Shown here: positions 16,637 to 25,850 of the stretch, piece after piece | Position numbering within the stretch: the first letter of the stretch is position 1 | Layout of the letters: every line of letters begins with the position of its first letter | Assembly (NCBI RefSeq): GCF_017921895.1 | Contig: NZ_JAFIDN010000001.1 | Coordinates: 434,001-498,000, forward strand | DNA length: 64,000 bases | Source: Natronogracilivirga saccharolytica | Lineage (GTDB): Bacteria > Bacteroidota > Rhodothermia > Balneolales > Natronogracilivirgulaceae | Reading direction: 5' to 3' | Translations under genes and position numbers: made by a program | Notes under the pieces: generated by a model | Seen by the model: only the letters and a program-made list of their open reading frames with translations | The model's database searches: none | What the model was told of the DNA's origin: nothing

Positions 16637-18019
16637 ATGACATCCAACCCGGCCGGTGATCAAAAAGAGCCCGACTCTGAACTGTTCACCACTCGCAACT
16701 TCCTGATTTTTTTGCTGCCGTCACTGGTCGGCATTGGCATGTTTCTTATTCCATTCACATTTGACGGGTCGATCAATGTCGGCATGGGAATACTTGCCGA
16801 CCTCCTTATGTCACTGCTGGGAAGGTCACTTCCCGCCATTGCGGTAATCATTTTCTGGATATCGAGTCTGATTACTGTTTTCGTGAAAACAGCACGTCCC
16901 GACTGGGCTGAACAGGGCCCGTTTCACGAAATGTTCCATGTCGGACCGGTCTGGCTTGCCATGAGGCTGGCAGGTACGCTTCTTGCGACACTGACTCTCC
17001 TGCAGACCGGACCGGAGTTCATAACAGCCGATATTACGGGCGGACTCATGCTGAATGAGCTCATTACCGTCCTTCTTGCTTTCTTTCTTTTTGCAGCCAT
17101 TTTCCTTCCCTTTCTTGTCGATTACGGTTTCATGGAATTTATCGGCAGTCTGGTGCGCAAGCCATTCCGGCTGATATTCAATCTTCCCGGCCGCAGTGCC
17201 ATTGATGCTACGGCATCCTGGTTCGGATCGGGTACGGTTGGTGTTCTGATTACCATGCAGCAGTACCAAAACGGGTATTACAGCCGGAGAGAATCGGCGG
17301 TCATTGCCACAAACTTTTCCGTTGTGTCCATTGCTTTCAGTCTGGTGATTATCAATTTCGTGGATCTGAACCACATGTTTCTGCAGTATTACGGCACGGT
17401 AGTGGTTGCGGGAATTATCGCGGCTGTAGTGCTTCCCCGCCTGCTTCCGCTATGTCACAAACCGGACACCTATTACGAGCCGGTGGGGCAAAAACTGGTC
17501 GAGGAGAAGCTGTATCAGACAAATATTTTTATGGATTCGCTGTTCAAGGCCATGGCCCGTGCCAAAAAGGCGCCGGGACCCGCCATGCTGCTCCGGAATT
17601 CCATGCTGAATGTCGCCGATATCTTCTTTTCCCTGCTGCCGCTGGTGTTCGCGATCGGCATTTCGGCACTCATTCTGGCGGAATTCACCCCGCTGTTCAT
17701 GTGGCTGTCCTACCCGATGATCCCGCTGCTTCAGCTGCTGCAAATTCCCGAAGCACATGCCGCGGCTCCGGCCACGCTGATCGGTTTTGCCGACATGTTC
17801 ATTCCGGCCGTGCTTGCAGCCGGCATCGAAAGCGATCTCACCCGGTTTGTTATCGCCGCACTGTCGGTAAGTCAGCTGATTTACATGTCCGAGGTCGGCG
17901 CGCTCATCCTGAAATCAAAGATTCCGCTTAACCTGTGGGAGCTTATCCTCATTTTTATCCTTCGCACACTGATCACCCTGCCGGTCATCACCATCATGGC
18001 TCACTTGTTATTTTTCTGA
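16637..18019 (+). CDS. YjiH-family membrane protein with nucleoside-recognition (Gate) domain
   Basis: A 460-residue polytopic protein with about ten hydrophobic segments. The N-terminal part (FLIFLLPSLVGIGMFLIPF, then DGSINVGMGILADLL) and the Gate domain segment (RSAIDATASWFGSGTVGVLI, followed by YYSRRESAVIATNFSVVS) match YjiH proteins. These are predicted transporters with no proven substrate. The gene overlaps the convergent phosphatase gene by 19 bases at its 3' end. The start at 16637 is the first ATG of the frame and gives a short polar N-terminus before the first helix, as expected. Confidence 0.85.
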   Translation: MTSNPAGDQKEPDSELFTTRNFLIFLLPSLVGIGMFLIPFTFDGSINVGMGILADLLMSLLGRSLPAIAVIIFWISSLITVFVKTARPDWAEQGPFHEMFHVGPVWLAMRLAGTLLATLTLLQTGPEFITADITGGLMLNELITVLLAFFLFAAIFLPFLVDYGFMEFIGSLVRKPFRLIFNLPGRSAIDATASWFGSGTVGVLITMQQYQNGYYSRRESAVIATNFSVVSIAFSLVIINFVDLNHMFLQYYGTVVVAGIIAAVVLPRLLPLCHKPDTYYEPVGQKLVEEKLYQTNIFMDSLFKAMARAKKAPGPAMLLRNSMLNVADIFFSLLPLVFAIGISALILAEFTPLFMWLSYPMIPLLQLLQIPEAHAAAPATLIGFADMFIPAVLAAGIESDLTRFVIAALSVSQLIYMSEVGALILKSKIPLNLWELILIFILRTLITLPVITIMAHLLFF

Positions 18020-19293
18020 GGTTCCGGCTTCCGGTATTCACCGTTCCCGTCCTTTGAGCGCCGGATCATTACCATGGTGATATCATCATGACGTGCCTGT
18101 GCACACGTAAATTCATCAATTTTTGACTGCAGATGTGCCAGGCCTTCGCTTGATGATTCTTTTCGGACAGCCTCAGCCAAAGACTGATTCAGCCGCTCCA
18201 AGCCAAACAGTTCACGCTGTTCATTCATAGCTTCATTTACTCCATCCGTATAAAGGAACAGGACATCACCTGATTTCAGTGCAACAGAATCCGAGTTGTA
18301 ATTCACTCCGGCTTTCACCCCGACGGGCAGCCGGACATCCTGCACGGAAAGTTCACACACTTCCCCGTTACTGTAAAGTAACGGCGGCATTTGTCCTGCA
18401 TTGGTATAAGTGAAAGTTCCGCTCCGGGAATCCAGTATTCCAAAAAGCATTGCGATAAACATTCCCGGATCTGTTTTCCTGCACATCGGGGAGTTCACAG
18501 AGCCCAGTATGTCCTCTGTTTTTTTATCCCGGGCAGATTGGGCATGAAGCATACCACTGAGCATGACAGCGGTCATGGCGGCCTTCATTCCTTTTCCGCT
18601 GACATCTGCTATCGCAAGGCCCAGTTTTGACCGGGTATCGTCCAGCCATATATAGTCAAAATAATCACCGCCAACCTCTGTTGCAGGAATGCAGAAACCG
18701 GCAATATCAAATCCGGACATTGCTGGTGCTTCTGACGGCATGATACCCATCTGCATTTCTCTTGCCGTTTCAAGTTCGTTTCTAAGCCGCTCGCTTTCAA
18801 CATGAATGCGATAACTATCCTTGAGATTCAACCGCATGGTGTAGTAGGAAATGGAAAAAACTCCTGTTGCCGCAATAACGGCGAACAGAACGAAAAGCTG
18901 AATGATGGAATCGGAAAAACTGAACGCGAATTCAATCGCAGGAAAAAACAACCCGTGTGCCCATTCACCAAACCATTGCAGATTAACCATTGCTCCGGAA
19001 AACCCGATGAAAGCAAACAACATACCGACTGCCTCCTGAAACAAATTTCTCAGTGTCCTGATATGTTTCCAGATGGTAATCCGAAAAAGCGCGACCATAG
19101 CCAGAATGTGAAGAAAAACAAAATAACTGTAGATCACATGTAACAGGAACAATTTTCCGGTTCCGCCAGGTAGTTCGCTATAAGCACCCACACTGGCCAG
19201 CCAATTGACAATTGCTAACGTTGTCGCAATAATAAACCAGATCAGCCCCTCTTTCGCTAAAGGCGTTTCTTTCAGAGGATATGGATGGGTCAT
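18001..19293 (-). CDS. Membrane-anchored PP2C/SpoIIE-type serine phosphatase (RsbU-like)
   Basis: A 430-residue protein. Residues 15-160 contain four or five hydrophobic helices. A short coiled segment (about 165-190, ESERLRNELETAREMQMGIMP) leads to the SpoIIE phosphatase domain (195-420) with Mg/Mn-binding acidic residues in GGDYFDY, IADVSGKGMKAA, LFLYTDGVNEAMN and ARHDDITMVMI. Such phosphatases act on anti-sigma antagonists (SpoIIAA/RsbV) in partner-switching systems. No anti-sigma antagonist or RsbW-like kinase is encoded nearby, so its target is elsewhere. No sensor domain other than the membrane part is seen. The upstream 303 bases hold two short inverted repeats. Confidence 0.88.
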   Translation of the reverse strand: MTHPYPLKETPLAKEGLIWFIIATTLAIVNWLASVGAYSELPGGTGKLFLLHVIYSYFVFLHILAMVALFRITIWKHIRTLRNLFQEAVGMLFAFIGFSGAMVNLQWFGEWAHGLFFPAIEFAFSFSDSIIQLFVLFAVIAATGVFSISYYTMRLNLKDSYRIHVESERLRNELETAREMQMGIMPSEAPAMSGFDIAGFCIPATEVGGDYFDYIWLDDTRSKLGLAIADVSGKGMKAAMTAVMLSGMLHAQSARDKKTEDILGSVNSPMCRKTDPGMFIAMLFGILDSRSGTFTYTNAGQMPPLLYSNGEVCELSVQDVRLPVGVKAGVNYNSDSVALKSGDVLFLYTDGVNEAMNEQRELFGLERLNQSLAEAVRKESSSEGLAHLQSKIDEFTCAQARHDDITMVMIRRSKDGNGEYRKPEPQKNNK

Positions 19294-19596
19294 ATGTTAA
19301 GGTACTGGTTTCTTCCGGAAAAGGTTATATATCGTTTATTGCGCGATGTCCCGCACGTATCCGGGACCAGATTAGCCGGAAGGCATGAAACATGCCAAAG
19401 CTAATTACATTACAGTTACTTTACTATTTAAAATATTTTGACCAACTTATTCTCTTGCCGACACCAATGGATCAATATATCTTAACCGACTGCCTCCCTG
19501 ATATTAACTCATGTGACCATTTGAAATAATGACAATTGTTCAGGAAAAATTATATACTATCTTGTTATAGTCCTTTAACATCCAAATAAATGTCCG
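19294..19596. other. Divergent intergenic region with two inverted repeats
   Basis: This 303-base AT-rich gap separates the phosphatase gene (minus) from the small lipoprotein gene (plus). It holds a perfect 6-bp inverted repeat GTCCCG-8-CGGGAC (19348-19367) and a second, GGCATG-AAA-CATGCC (19382-19396), within 50 bases of each other and 55 to 103 bases upstream of the phosphatase start. Neither is followed by a T-run in either direction, so they look more like binding sites or an RNA fold in the 5' leader than terminators. No coding frame is convincing. Confidence 0.5.
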
Positions 19597-20166
19597 ATGA
19601 AATACACACTTTTTATTTCCATATTTGTCGTTTTGTCGACAGGAGTCAGTGGATGCAACAACGACGAGCAAGCAGATGTCCATTCCGCTTTCTTCGATAA
19701 TCTTTCCGCTCTTTGCGGTGAGACCTTTACTGGCGAGGCCTCCTATCCTGATGATCCGGACCATCCGCTTGTTGCCACGGAATTACGCACTCACCTGTCA
19801 TTCTGCGATGAGGATATGATCCGCATCGAACTGTACCGCGACAGCGATTACTGGCACGGGGCGTGGGTCCTGGAAAAACGGCATGATGGCCTGCATCTGT
19901 TTCATGACCATCTCGGGGATGAGCGAACCGAAGAGGATCTGGGTGAGAATGATTCCCATGGCTACGGAGGCTATGCGGATGACCGGGGCTCGGCCACGCG
20001 TCAGCATTTTCCGGCTGATGATGTGACAGCGCAAATGATTCCGGAAGCGGCTACCAATGTCTGGATGATGGAGCTGGATCTTGAAGACGGGATTTTTACT
20101 TATTATCTGGAGCGTCATGATGAACCACGCTTCCGGGCAGAGCTCAGCAAAGCAAGCGTATATTGA
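19597..20166 (+). CDS. Small lipoprotein of unknown function
   Basis: A 189-residue protein with a lipoprotein signal (LFISIFVVLSTGVSGCNN). The mature part has a conserved-looking pattern (FFDNLSALCGETFTGEASYP, then ELRTHLSFCDEDMIRIELYR, then HDGLHLFHDHLGDERTEEDL), with two Cys that could form a disulfide and many His/Asp residues. Similar proteins of this size occur as hypothetical proteins in Bacteroidota, but I can name no family. It stands alone, divergent from the phosphatase gene and convergent with the YceI gene. Confidence 0.75.
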   Translation: MKYTLFISIFVVLSTGVSGCNNDEQADVHSAFFDNLSALCGETFTGEASYPDDPDHPLVATELRTHLSFCDEDMIRIELYRDSDYWHGAWVLEKRHDGLHLFHDHLGDERTEEDLGENDSHGYGGYADDRGSATRQHFPADDVTAQMIPEAATNVWMMELDLEDGIFTYYLERHDEPRFRAELSKASVY

Positions 20167-20240
20167 GGTGGATCATACCATCCGCTGCCAGTAGCCTGTG
20201 CCGATCCATCGCCCGTGTTTGTAACCGACTTCCATATAAA

Positions 20241-20900
20241 TTATTCCAGTAGTGCAAGCTTCCCTGGTGCAAAGTCAGCTTGCATCCGAACTTCCTGGTC
20301 TTTGAACATTTCAAAAGTATAAATACGGGGTGGAATAATATCATGCTCAACAATATCCAGGGTAAACCCGGCATCAAGTAAAATTCCGGCAACCATTTTT
20401 TTGAGGAATCCATCTGCAGTTATATCGCGTTCTATCCCATTCAAAGTAAATTTTCCTGAGGCCTTTACCACTTGCTCCATATTGCTGTTCTGATCAAATG
20501 CAGGTTCAAATGTGCCCTTAAAATGTACCATTGGATTCGTAAACGCGTTCAATAACTCAAAAATATCCGAATCTCTTCTGATGATCCCTGTTCTTAGTGT
20601 CGTTAAATCCAGTTCCAGTTCAATTTCATTTTTTTGAAGATCGATATACCCGGTCAAATTTTTTGAATTTCCAGTAAAAATGGCAACTGTTCCTGAAAAA
20701 CCCGTTGTGAACTCAACATAACCGCTGCTGGTTGAAAAGACCTCTTCGTTATCAAACCATTTCTGGCTTGCTGCATTCTCGTCAGTGAGCGTCAGATGAT
20801 CATCTTTATGCTTATTTTTATGATCTTTATGCTCAGAAACGCTTTCACTGCAAGAAACCATTACCAGGCTTGTCAGGATAAGAAACATATATAATTTCAT
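20241..20900 (-). CDS. YceI-family lipoprotein
   Basis: A 219-residue periplasmic protein with a lipoprotein signal (FLILTSLVMVSCSES) followed by a His/Lys/Asp-rich linker (HKDHKNKHKDDH) that could bind metal. The YceI-like beta-barrel follows: SSGYVEFTTGFSGTVAIF, then LTGYIDLQKNEIELELDLTTLRTG and GKFTLNGIERDI. YceI proteins bind isoprenoid lipids in an extended eight-stranded barrel. The terminal part (GILLDAGFTLDIVEHDIIPP) is also typical. Convergent with the small lipoprotein gene; no obvious operon partner. Confidence 0.85.
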   Translation of the reverse strand: MKLYMFLILTSLVMVSCSESVSEHKDHKNKHKDDHLTLTDENAASQKWFDNEEVFSTSSGYVEFTTGFSGTVAIFTGNSKNLTGYIDLQKNEIELELDLTTLRTGIIRRDSDIFELLNAFTNPMVHFKGTFEPAFDQNSNMEQVVKASGKFTLNGIERDITADGFLKKMVAGILLDAGFTLDIVEHDIIPPRIYTFEMFKDQEVRMQADFAPGKLALLE

Positions 20901-21129
20901 TTTTTTCCATTAGTATAGGCTTGTTCACGAAATACAAACCAAATGAACTGAGCTCGACTATGATATTCATACGCAGCATATCATGTGTCAGTCAATTGGC
21001 CTGCAGAGGGATATAAAGGGAGAGCATAAACAGCAACTAAATATACTGATATTCAGTATAAATATCCAATTAACAGTATCTTGTGCTAATTATTTTACTC
21101 GTCTGCAAACAAAACAGACTGCCAGAATA

Positions 21130-22518
21130 TCAGGATTTTAAAAGTTCCCAGTACCCGCTGATCAAAACTGCAATGATGATGAGCGGCAAAATCCATGTGA
21201 CATAGAATCGCACAACGAGGGGAAACTTGAGCCCTGTTCCGGTATTGGCTTCTGCGATGAACCTTTTCCATCCCCATCCGTACCGGGTGGTGGTAAACAG
21301 CACAAAAATGAGTGCACCAATGGGGATGATGGTGGTGCTTACCAGCATATCCTCGAGTTCCAGAATATTGCTGCCTTCGCCCAGCGGCTGAATGTCGGAC
21401 AGCACATTGAAACCGAGCACGGTCGGCATCGACAGGATGATGAGCGCGATGCAGTTGACCCATGAAGCGCGCCTGCGTGTCCATCCCCAAAAATCGATCC
21501 AGTAACTCACGATATTTTCAAGAATGGCAATGACCGTAGACAGAGCAGCAAAGCTCATGAAAAGGAAGAATACTGTGGCCCAGAAGTATCCTCCCGCCAT
21601 CTGGTTGAAGATGTTAGGCAAAGTTACGAAAAGCAGCCCGGGTCCAGCATCCGGACTTACACCGAACGCAAAGCTGGCTGGAAAGATGATCAGTCCGCTC
21701 ATGATGGCCACTGAGGCGTCCAGCCCGACAATCCGAACCGATTCGCCGGGCAGCGAACGTTCTTTTCCGATGTAGCTTCCGAATATGGCCATGCCGCCCA
21801 TTCCGATGCTGAGCGTAAAGAACGCCTGCCCCATGGCTGCAAGTATAACGGCGCCGGCGCCCTGTTCCATCATACGTCCGAAATCGGGCAGCAGATAAAA
21901 TGCCAGTCCCTCGGAAGCGCCATCGAGTGTAATAGCGTTAACGGCCAGGGCAATCATCAGAAAGAGCAGAGACAGCATCATGAATTTGGATACACGCTCG
22001 ACGCCCCGGCGTAATCCGATACCGGTGACCACAAATCCGATGACTACCGACAGGATCATCCAGAAGGTCATTCCGATGGGATCGGTAAGCATTCCGCTGA
22101 AGTATTCCTGCGTTTCTGCCGATGACAGGCCGGTCAGTTCGCCTCTCAGACTGGAATAAAAATAAGCGAGTATCCATCCGGTCACCGTCGTGTAGAACAT
22201 CATCAGCAAGTAGTTGCCGCCGATGCCGATATGCCCGTAGATATTCCAGTATGTTCCTTTGGGCTGAAGGGTTTTGAATGCCTTGCCGATATTCTGGCGT
22301 GCCGCGCGGCCGACTGACAGCTCCATGACCATCAGGGGCAGACCCAGAATGACCAGAAAGATCAGGTAAACAAGTACGAAGGAAGCCCCGCCGTAGAGTC
22401 CGGCAATAAATGGGAACCGCCACACATTACCCAGGCCAACCGCACAGCTTGCAGCAAGCAGCAGGAATCCAAGCCTGGTTTTGAGAGTTTCACGAACGGG
22501 AGATTCACCCATTTGCAA
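21130..22518 (-). CDS. Sodium-dependent neurotransmitter/amino acid transporter (SNF family)
   Basis: A 462-residue inner-membrane symporter with the LeuT fold. TM1 carries the Na+ and substrate-binding unwound region (SCAVGLGNVWRFPFIAGLYG), followed by LGLPLMVMELSVGR. TM6 is seen near AMGQAFFTLSIGMGGMAIF and TM8 near FFLFMSFAALSTVIAILEN. It lacks the twelfth helix, ending after TM11, as in bacterial MhsT-type proteins. It probably takes up hydrophobic or aromatic amino acids with Na+. Monocistronic on the minus strand, 95 bases upstream of a small membrane protein gene (22614). Confidence 0.92.
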   Translation of the reverse strand: MQMGESPVRETLKTRLGFLLLAASCAVGLGNVWRFPFIAGLYGGASFVLVYLIFLVILGLPLMVMELSVGRAARQNIGKAFKTLQPKGTYWNIYGHIGIGGNYLLMMFYTTVTGWILAYFYSSLRGELTGLSSAETQEYFSGMLTDPIGMTFWMILSVVIGFVVTGIGLRRGVERVSKFMMLSLLFLMIALAVNAITLDGASEGLAFYLLPDFGRMMEQGAGAVILAAMGQAFFTLSIGMGGMAIFGSYIGKERSLPGESVRIVGLDASVAIMSGLIIFPASFAFGVSPDAGPGLLFVTLPNIFNQMAGGYFWATVFFLFMSFAALSTVIAILENIVSYWIDFWGWTRRRASWVNCIALIILSMPTVLGFNVLSDIQPLGEGSNILELEDMLVSTTIIPIGALIFVLFTTTRYGWGWKRFIAEANTGTGLKFPLVVRFYVTWILPLIIIAVLISGYWELLKS

Positions 22519-22613
22519 TACCGGAATTAATGCAATGTGATACGGAAAGAACCGTCAATCCGGTCCTGTTTCAGGATGGAATCTCGTGAAAATTTTATAA
22601 AAAACGGAATTTT

Positions 22614-23102
22614 TTATGAGTGCGGGTCCGGTCCGCTTACGCCCGCATATCTGAGGCACAGCAGAAGCACAATTCCGTACCCCAAATGCATGGTAAGGCC
22701 GGCCAGGAATATCAGACCGGGAAACCAGGTGTCAAAGTAGAAAATTCCGACGGCATCTCCCGCAGCGAGGGCAACCAGCGGCGACAAGATCAATCCGGCG
22801 AACAAAGAAATTATGACTCCGTAGATGATGCCTTGCACAAACCAGTTTCCGGGAATACGTTTCTGAAGAAAAGCAACCCATATCAATGCCAGCAAAATGC
22901 CGCCCATATAGAAAGCAGCATTGCCCCACATTATTCCATAGGGTTCGTCGGGATGAACCTCATTGAAACTGGCCTTGATCAGATGCCCGACATCAATTGC
23001 CGGTAAACCGACCCCGCCCTGCACAAAGGCAATCATCATCATGACAAAGGTGGCTATGAAACCGGAGATAACCGTACGCCAGAAAATGCCGGAGCTTATC
23101 AT
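22614..23102 (-). CDS. Four-helix membrane protein of unknown function
   Basis: A 162-residue protein with four hydrophobic helices (about 8-30, 60-82, 88-112 and 125-155). Features are SGFIATFVMMMIAFVQGG, GNAAFYMGGILLALIWVAFL and FVQGIIYGVIISLFAGLIL. It resembles DUF6789-type small membrane proteins, but I cannot confirm the family. It is preceded by the DUF1338 gene (23181-24614) and followed by the SNF transporter gene on the same strand; the 78-base gap and shared direction allow a common transcript. Confidence 0.7.
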   Translation of the reverse strand: MISSGIFWRTVISGFIATFVMMMIAFVQGGVGLPAIDVGHLIKASFNEVHPDEPYGIMWGNAAFYMGGILLALIWVAFLQKRIPGNWFVQGIIYGVIISLFAGLILSPLVALAAGDAVGIFYFDTWFPGLIFLAGLTMHLGYGIVLLLCLRYAGVSGPDPHS

Positions 23103-23180
23103 AATCCCGCTATTTTATTGATGTTTAATAACTTGAAACCAACATACAAATAAATTGCGGCTTATGCATCTGTCAATTGG

Positions 23181-24614
23181 TTACAGAATACTGCGGATGG
23201 ACTGCTCTTCCTGACGGCGGTACAAATCATGGTAATCTGCCACCGTATCGCCAAGTGCTTCTTCAAGCAGCGCCCGGTCCGAAGCTTCTCCGCTTTCAAT
23301 CAAGCCGCTCTTTTCGTCGAGGTTGGACTTGAAGATTCCGGCGGCACTGACAGGAAGGAAGTCTTCATAGGTGACCGGCGTGGCTTTAACCAATCCTTTG
23401 CGGATCAATGTTTCCATCAGCTGGTGGTTGCTCTGTCCGTTTTGCTCGGCCTGTATGGCTTCGGGATGCTGCTGCCCTTTTTTCGTCTTTTCGTAAACGA
23501 AATAGCCAAGATCCTGCCGGCGCAGCTCATCATTCGTTTTGGCAGGAAACTCTTTCTCAAACAGTTCGGCAAGCATTCCGGGGTACTCTTTTCGATATAC
23601 TTCCTCCCCTTCTTTCTTCAGGTCGTTTCCATACTGTTTCGCTTTTGCAATGAGCCGGTCGTATATGGCCATTCCTTCCGGTTTCAGCGCCGTGTGCCGC
23701 TGCTCTATCTCCCCGAAGCGGGCACGGTGCCGGCCTTCCACATAGCCCCCTTTGTCATCAGGGAAATGCGTTTTTTCAACCAGGGCGCGGAACGAGGTCT
23801 GCTGCAACAGAATGGGCCACCCCGACGGCGGGCCCTGGACTTCCGGGATGGTCTCGATGCCCATATCCTGCATGCGCCTGTGCAGTTTCTGAATGTCGAG
23901 GACCCTCGGAGTCAGGTGGTTGATATGCGGACCTTTAAATGATGCGATATCTGCAACCAGTCCGCTTGATTTCAGGAACTTTTCGTACTGATCCAGCGGC
24001 ACGCGCGCCTCACTGTGCCAGCGGAAGGTTTCCAGTGCCTCCCGGATAAACGCATCAGCCTGATCGGCCGTCAATCCCCCCTGCCTTTCGTTGATGTTGA
24101 TGAGTTCAATGGCTCCGGGTGTGAATATTTCGCGGTCAGCAAGTGAGTCGATGGCCTGCTGCCGGGTTTCATCATCCAGAAGATCTGTTCTGAGCAGTGA
24201 GGTGAATACCCGGAAGGGATTTTTGGCAAGTTCGTCTTCTTCGACCGGACGAAACGCGGTTGAATGTACGGGCAGGTTGGCGACAGAGAGATCATAATAG
24301 CCCACAGGAACCATTCCCATCACGCCAAACAGCCTCGACATGGTTGCAAGCTCTTCCGGCTTGCCCAGCCGGATAGCCCCGTGACGCTCTTCGGACACGC
24401 GGTCAAGGCTGCCAACTTCTTCTTCAAGATCCGGATGTGCCTCAAGGTGTTCTCTGTTGATGTCGCGGACAATATCGAGCAGCTCCCCGTAGAGCGGCAC
24501 TTCTTTCTTGTACATGTCCGACATTGCCCTTGAAAACGTTTCACGAATCTGATGCTTTGGCACAAATGTGTGACCAGAAGATTCGGCACTCCTTTCTTTC
24601 ACTGCCTGACCCAT
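23181..24614 (-). CDS. DUF1338 protein, 2-oxoadipate dioxygenase/decarboxylase-like
   Basis: A 477-residue protein of the HglS/YdcJ family (VOC-like Fe(II) enzyme). The residues around the metal site are recognisable: ERHGAIRLG with its His near residue 78, GPHINHLTPRVLDI with His near 228, and RARFGEIEQR with its Glu near 300. In Pseudomonas the founding member converts 2-oxoadipate to D-2-hydroxyglutarate in lysine catabolism. No other lysine pathway gene is nearby, so the substrate here could differ. Cytoplasmic. A CAAAGTTA block 86 bases upstream of the ATG (TAACTTTG on the coding strand) matches a Bacteroidota -7 element, but no -33 at the right distance is clear. Confidence 0.85.
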   Translation of the reverse strand: MGQAVKERSAESSGHTFVPKHQIRETFSRAMSDMYKKEVPLYGELLDIVRDINREHLEAHPDLEEEVGSLDRVSEERHGAIRLGKPEELATMSRLFGVMGMVPVGYYDLSVANLPVHSTAFRPVEEDELAKNPFRVFTSLLRTDLLDDETRQQAIDSLADREIFTPGAIELININERQGGLTADQADAFIREALETFRWHSEARVPLDQYEKFLKSSGLVADIASFKGPHINHLTPRVLDIQKLHRRMQDMGIETIPEVQGPPSGWPILLQQTSFRALVEKTHFPDDKGGYVEGRHRARFGEIEQRHTALKPEGMAIYDRLIAKAKQYGNDLKKEGEEVYRKEYPGMLAELFEKEFPAKTNDELRRQDLGYFVYEKTKKGQQHPEAIQAEQNGQSNHQLMETLIRKGLVKATPVTYEDFLPVSAAGIFKSNLDEKSGLIESGEASDRALLEEALGDTVADYHDLYRRQEEQSIRSIL

Positions 24615-24941
24615 GACAACTCCTATTTTTTTCAGGTTATGATTTCCTCACTTGCGCACTCGACTTGTGCATCCAGGGACTTTATGCACTTCGTTCCGGC
24701 AAAGTTATCTTATAAACTACTGATTCTAAAACAATAAAAATGCAGGCCTGATTCCGGATAATGAACAAAAATTACACCATGCCTCCGCATGTAATACTTT
24801 AGCTATCACGAATTCCAGATACGGAGCACCTGGCCGGTCAAACGCCGCACCCACCCCCTTTTCGCAACCCGGTTTTATTTTCCTGTTTATTGATGATACC
24901 TTGCTGATGATGCCGTCCGGCAGGATTGCGACCGAAGATTT
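24615..24941. other. Divergent intergenic region, no gene seen
   Basis: A 327-base gap between the DUF1338 gene (minus) and the CheR-like gene (plus). The only signal I see is TAACTTTG on the minus strand (24700-24707), which fits a Bacteroidota -7 element for the DUF1338 gene; no TTG at 19-21 bases is present. The CheR side is C/T-rich just before the start. Short frames here lack credible composition. Confidence 0.4.
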
Positions 24942-25850
24942 ATGAATAACAAAATGGCAAGAGAAAGACCCTGCAACTCTGATGATGTATACCCCGGAAC
25001 GGCTGTCGGTTTTCTGCAGTGGGCGCTTCCGAAACTGGGGTATCGCTGGGCCGGATACCGGAAACCCAGAAGGCAGGTAATCCGGAGAATCCGGAGCCTT
25101 ATGGCCGATACCGGCTGCACCAGCTATGCAGATTATGCTCGCTTCCTGGAGCGGAATCCGGAAGAATGGAAACGACTTGATGCGAATTGTGACATTACCA
25201 TCAGCCGTTTTTTCCGGGACAGAAAATTATGGGATCAGCTCAGAGATGATGTGCTTCCGGAGCTGATGGCAGCCCGCCGGCCGGAGCCGCTGCGAATCTG
25301 GTCTGCCGGCTGCTGCAACGGCGAAGAAGCCTACAGTGCCGCAATCATGCTTATGGAAAATGCAGGTCAGGACAGCACCGGAAATTTACCTGAAAGTCCG
25401 GGACAGATTCTGGCTACGGACCGGAACCCGGAAGTGCTGCGCCGTGCCGAATCAGCCTTCTACAGTCCCGGATCACTGAAAGAAGCAACCGCCAACGAAA
25501 AACAAAAATGGTTTGAATTCGAAGCCGGAATCGATAAATCAGATCACGTACGGGCAGGTGCTGCAGGCTGCCGCGTCCGGCCGGAAGTCCGGCGGCTTGT
25601 TACATTCCGGCAGCTGGATATAAGCAAAAAAATGCCAGATACCATCTTTGACATCATATTCTGCCGGAATCTGGTCTTTACCTACTTCACTGAGGAGCGT
25701 CAGTTTACGGCTCTGGAGTCATTTGCAGAGCGGATGCAATCCAACGGATACCTGATCACCGGATCGCACGAAAAACTGCCGGATTGTGCACTTTCAGCCC
25801 GTTTTGAAATGGTAACATCATGCTTATATAAACTGAGTGATGGCAAGTAG
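24942..25850 (+). CDS. CheR-type protein-glutamate methyltransferase-like protein
   Basis: A 302-residue SAM-dependent methyltransferase of the CheR type. The N-terminal helical domain (about 20-105, GCTSYADYARFLERNPEEWK, TISRFFRDRKLWDQL) precedes a Rossmann domain with motif I RIWSAGCCNGEEAYSAA, the acidic ATDRNPEVLRRAES and the FDIIFCRNLVFTYF motif IV/V. In classical chemotaxis CheR methylates glutamates of receptors. No chemotaxis gene is nearby, and the usual C-terminal beta subdomain for receptor tethering is short. Substrate unknown. It overlaps the convergent kinase-like gene by 27 bases. Confidence 0.88.
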   Translation: MNNKMARERPCNSDDVYPGTAVGFLQWALPKLGYRWAGYRKPRRQVIRRIRSLMADTGCTSYADYARFLERNPEEWKRLDANCDITISRFFRDRKLWDQLRDDVLPELMAARRPEPLRIWSAGCCNGEEAYSAAIMLMENAGQDSTGNLPESPGQILATDRNPEVLRRAESAFYSPGSLKEATANEKQKWFEFEAGIDKSDHVRAGAAGCRVRPEVRRLVTFRQLDISKKMPDTIFDIIFCRNLVFTYFTEERQFTALESFAERMQSNGYLITGSHEKLPDCALSARFEMVTSCLYKLSDGK

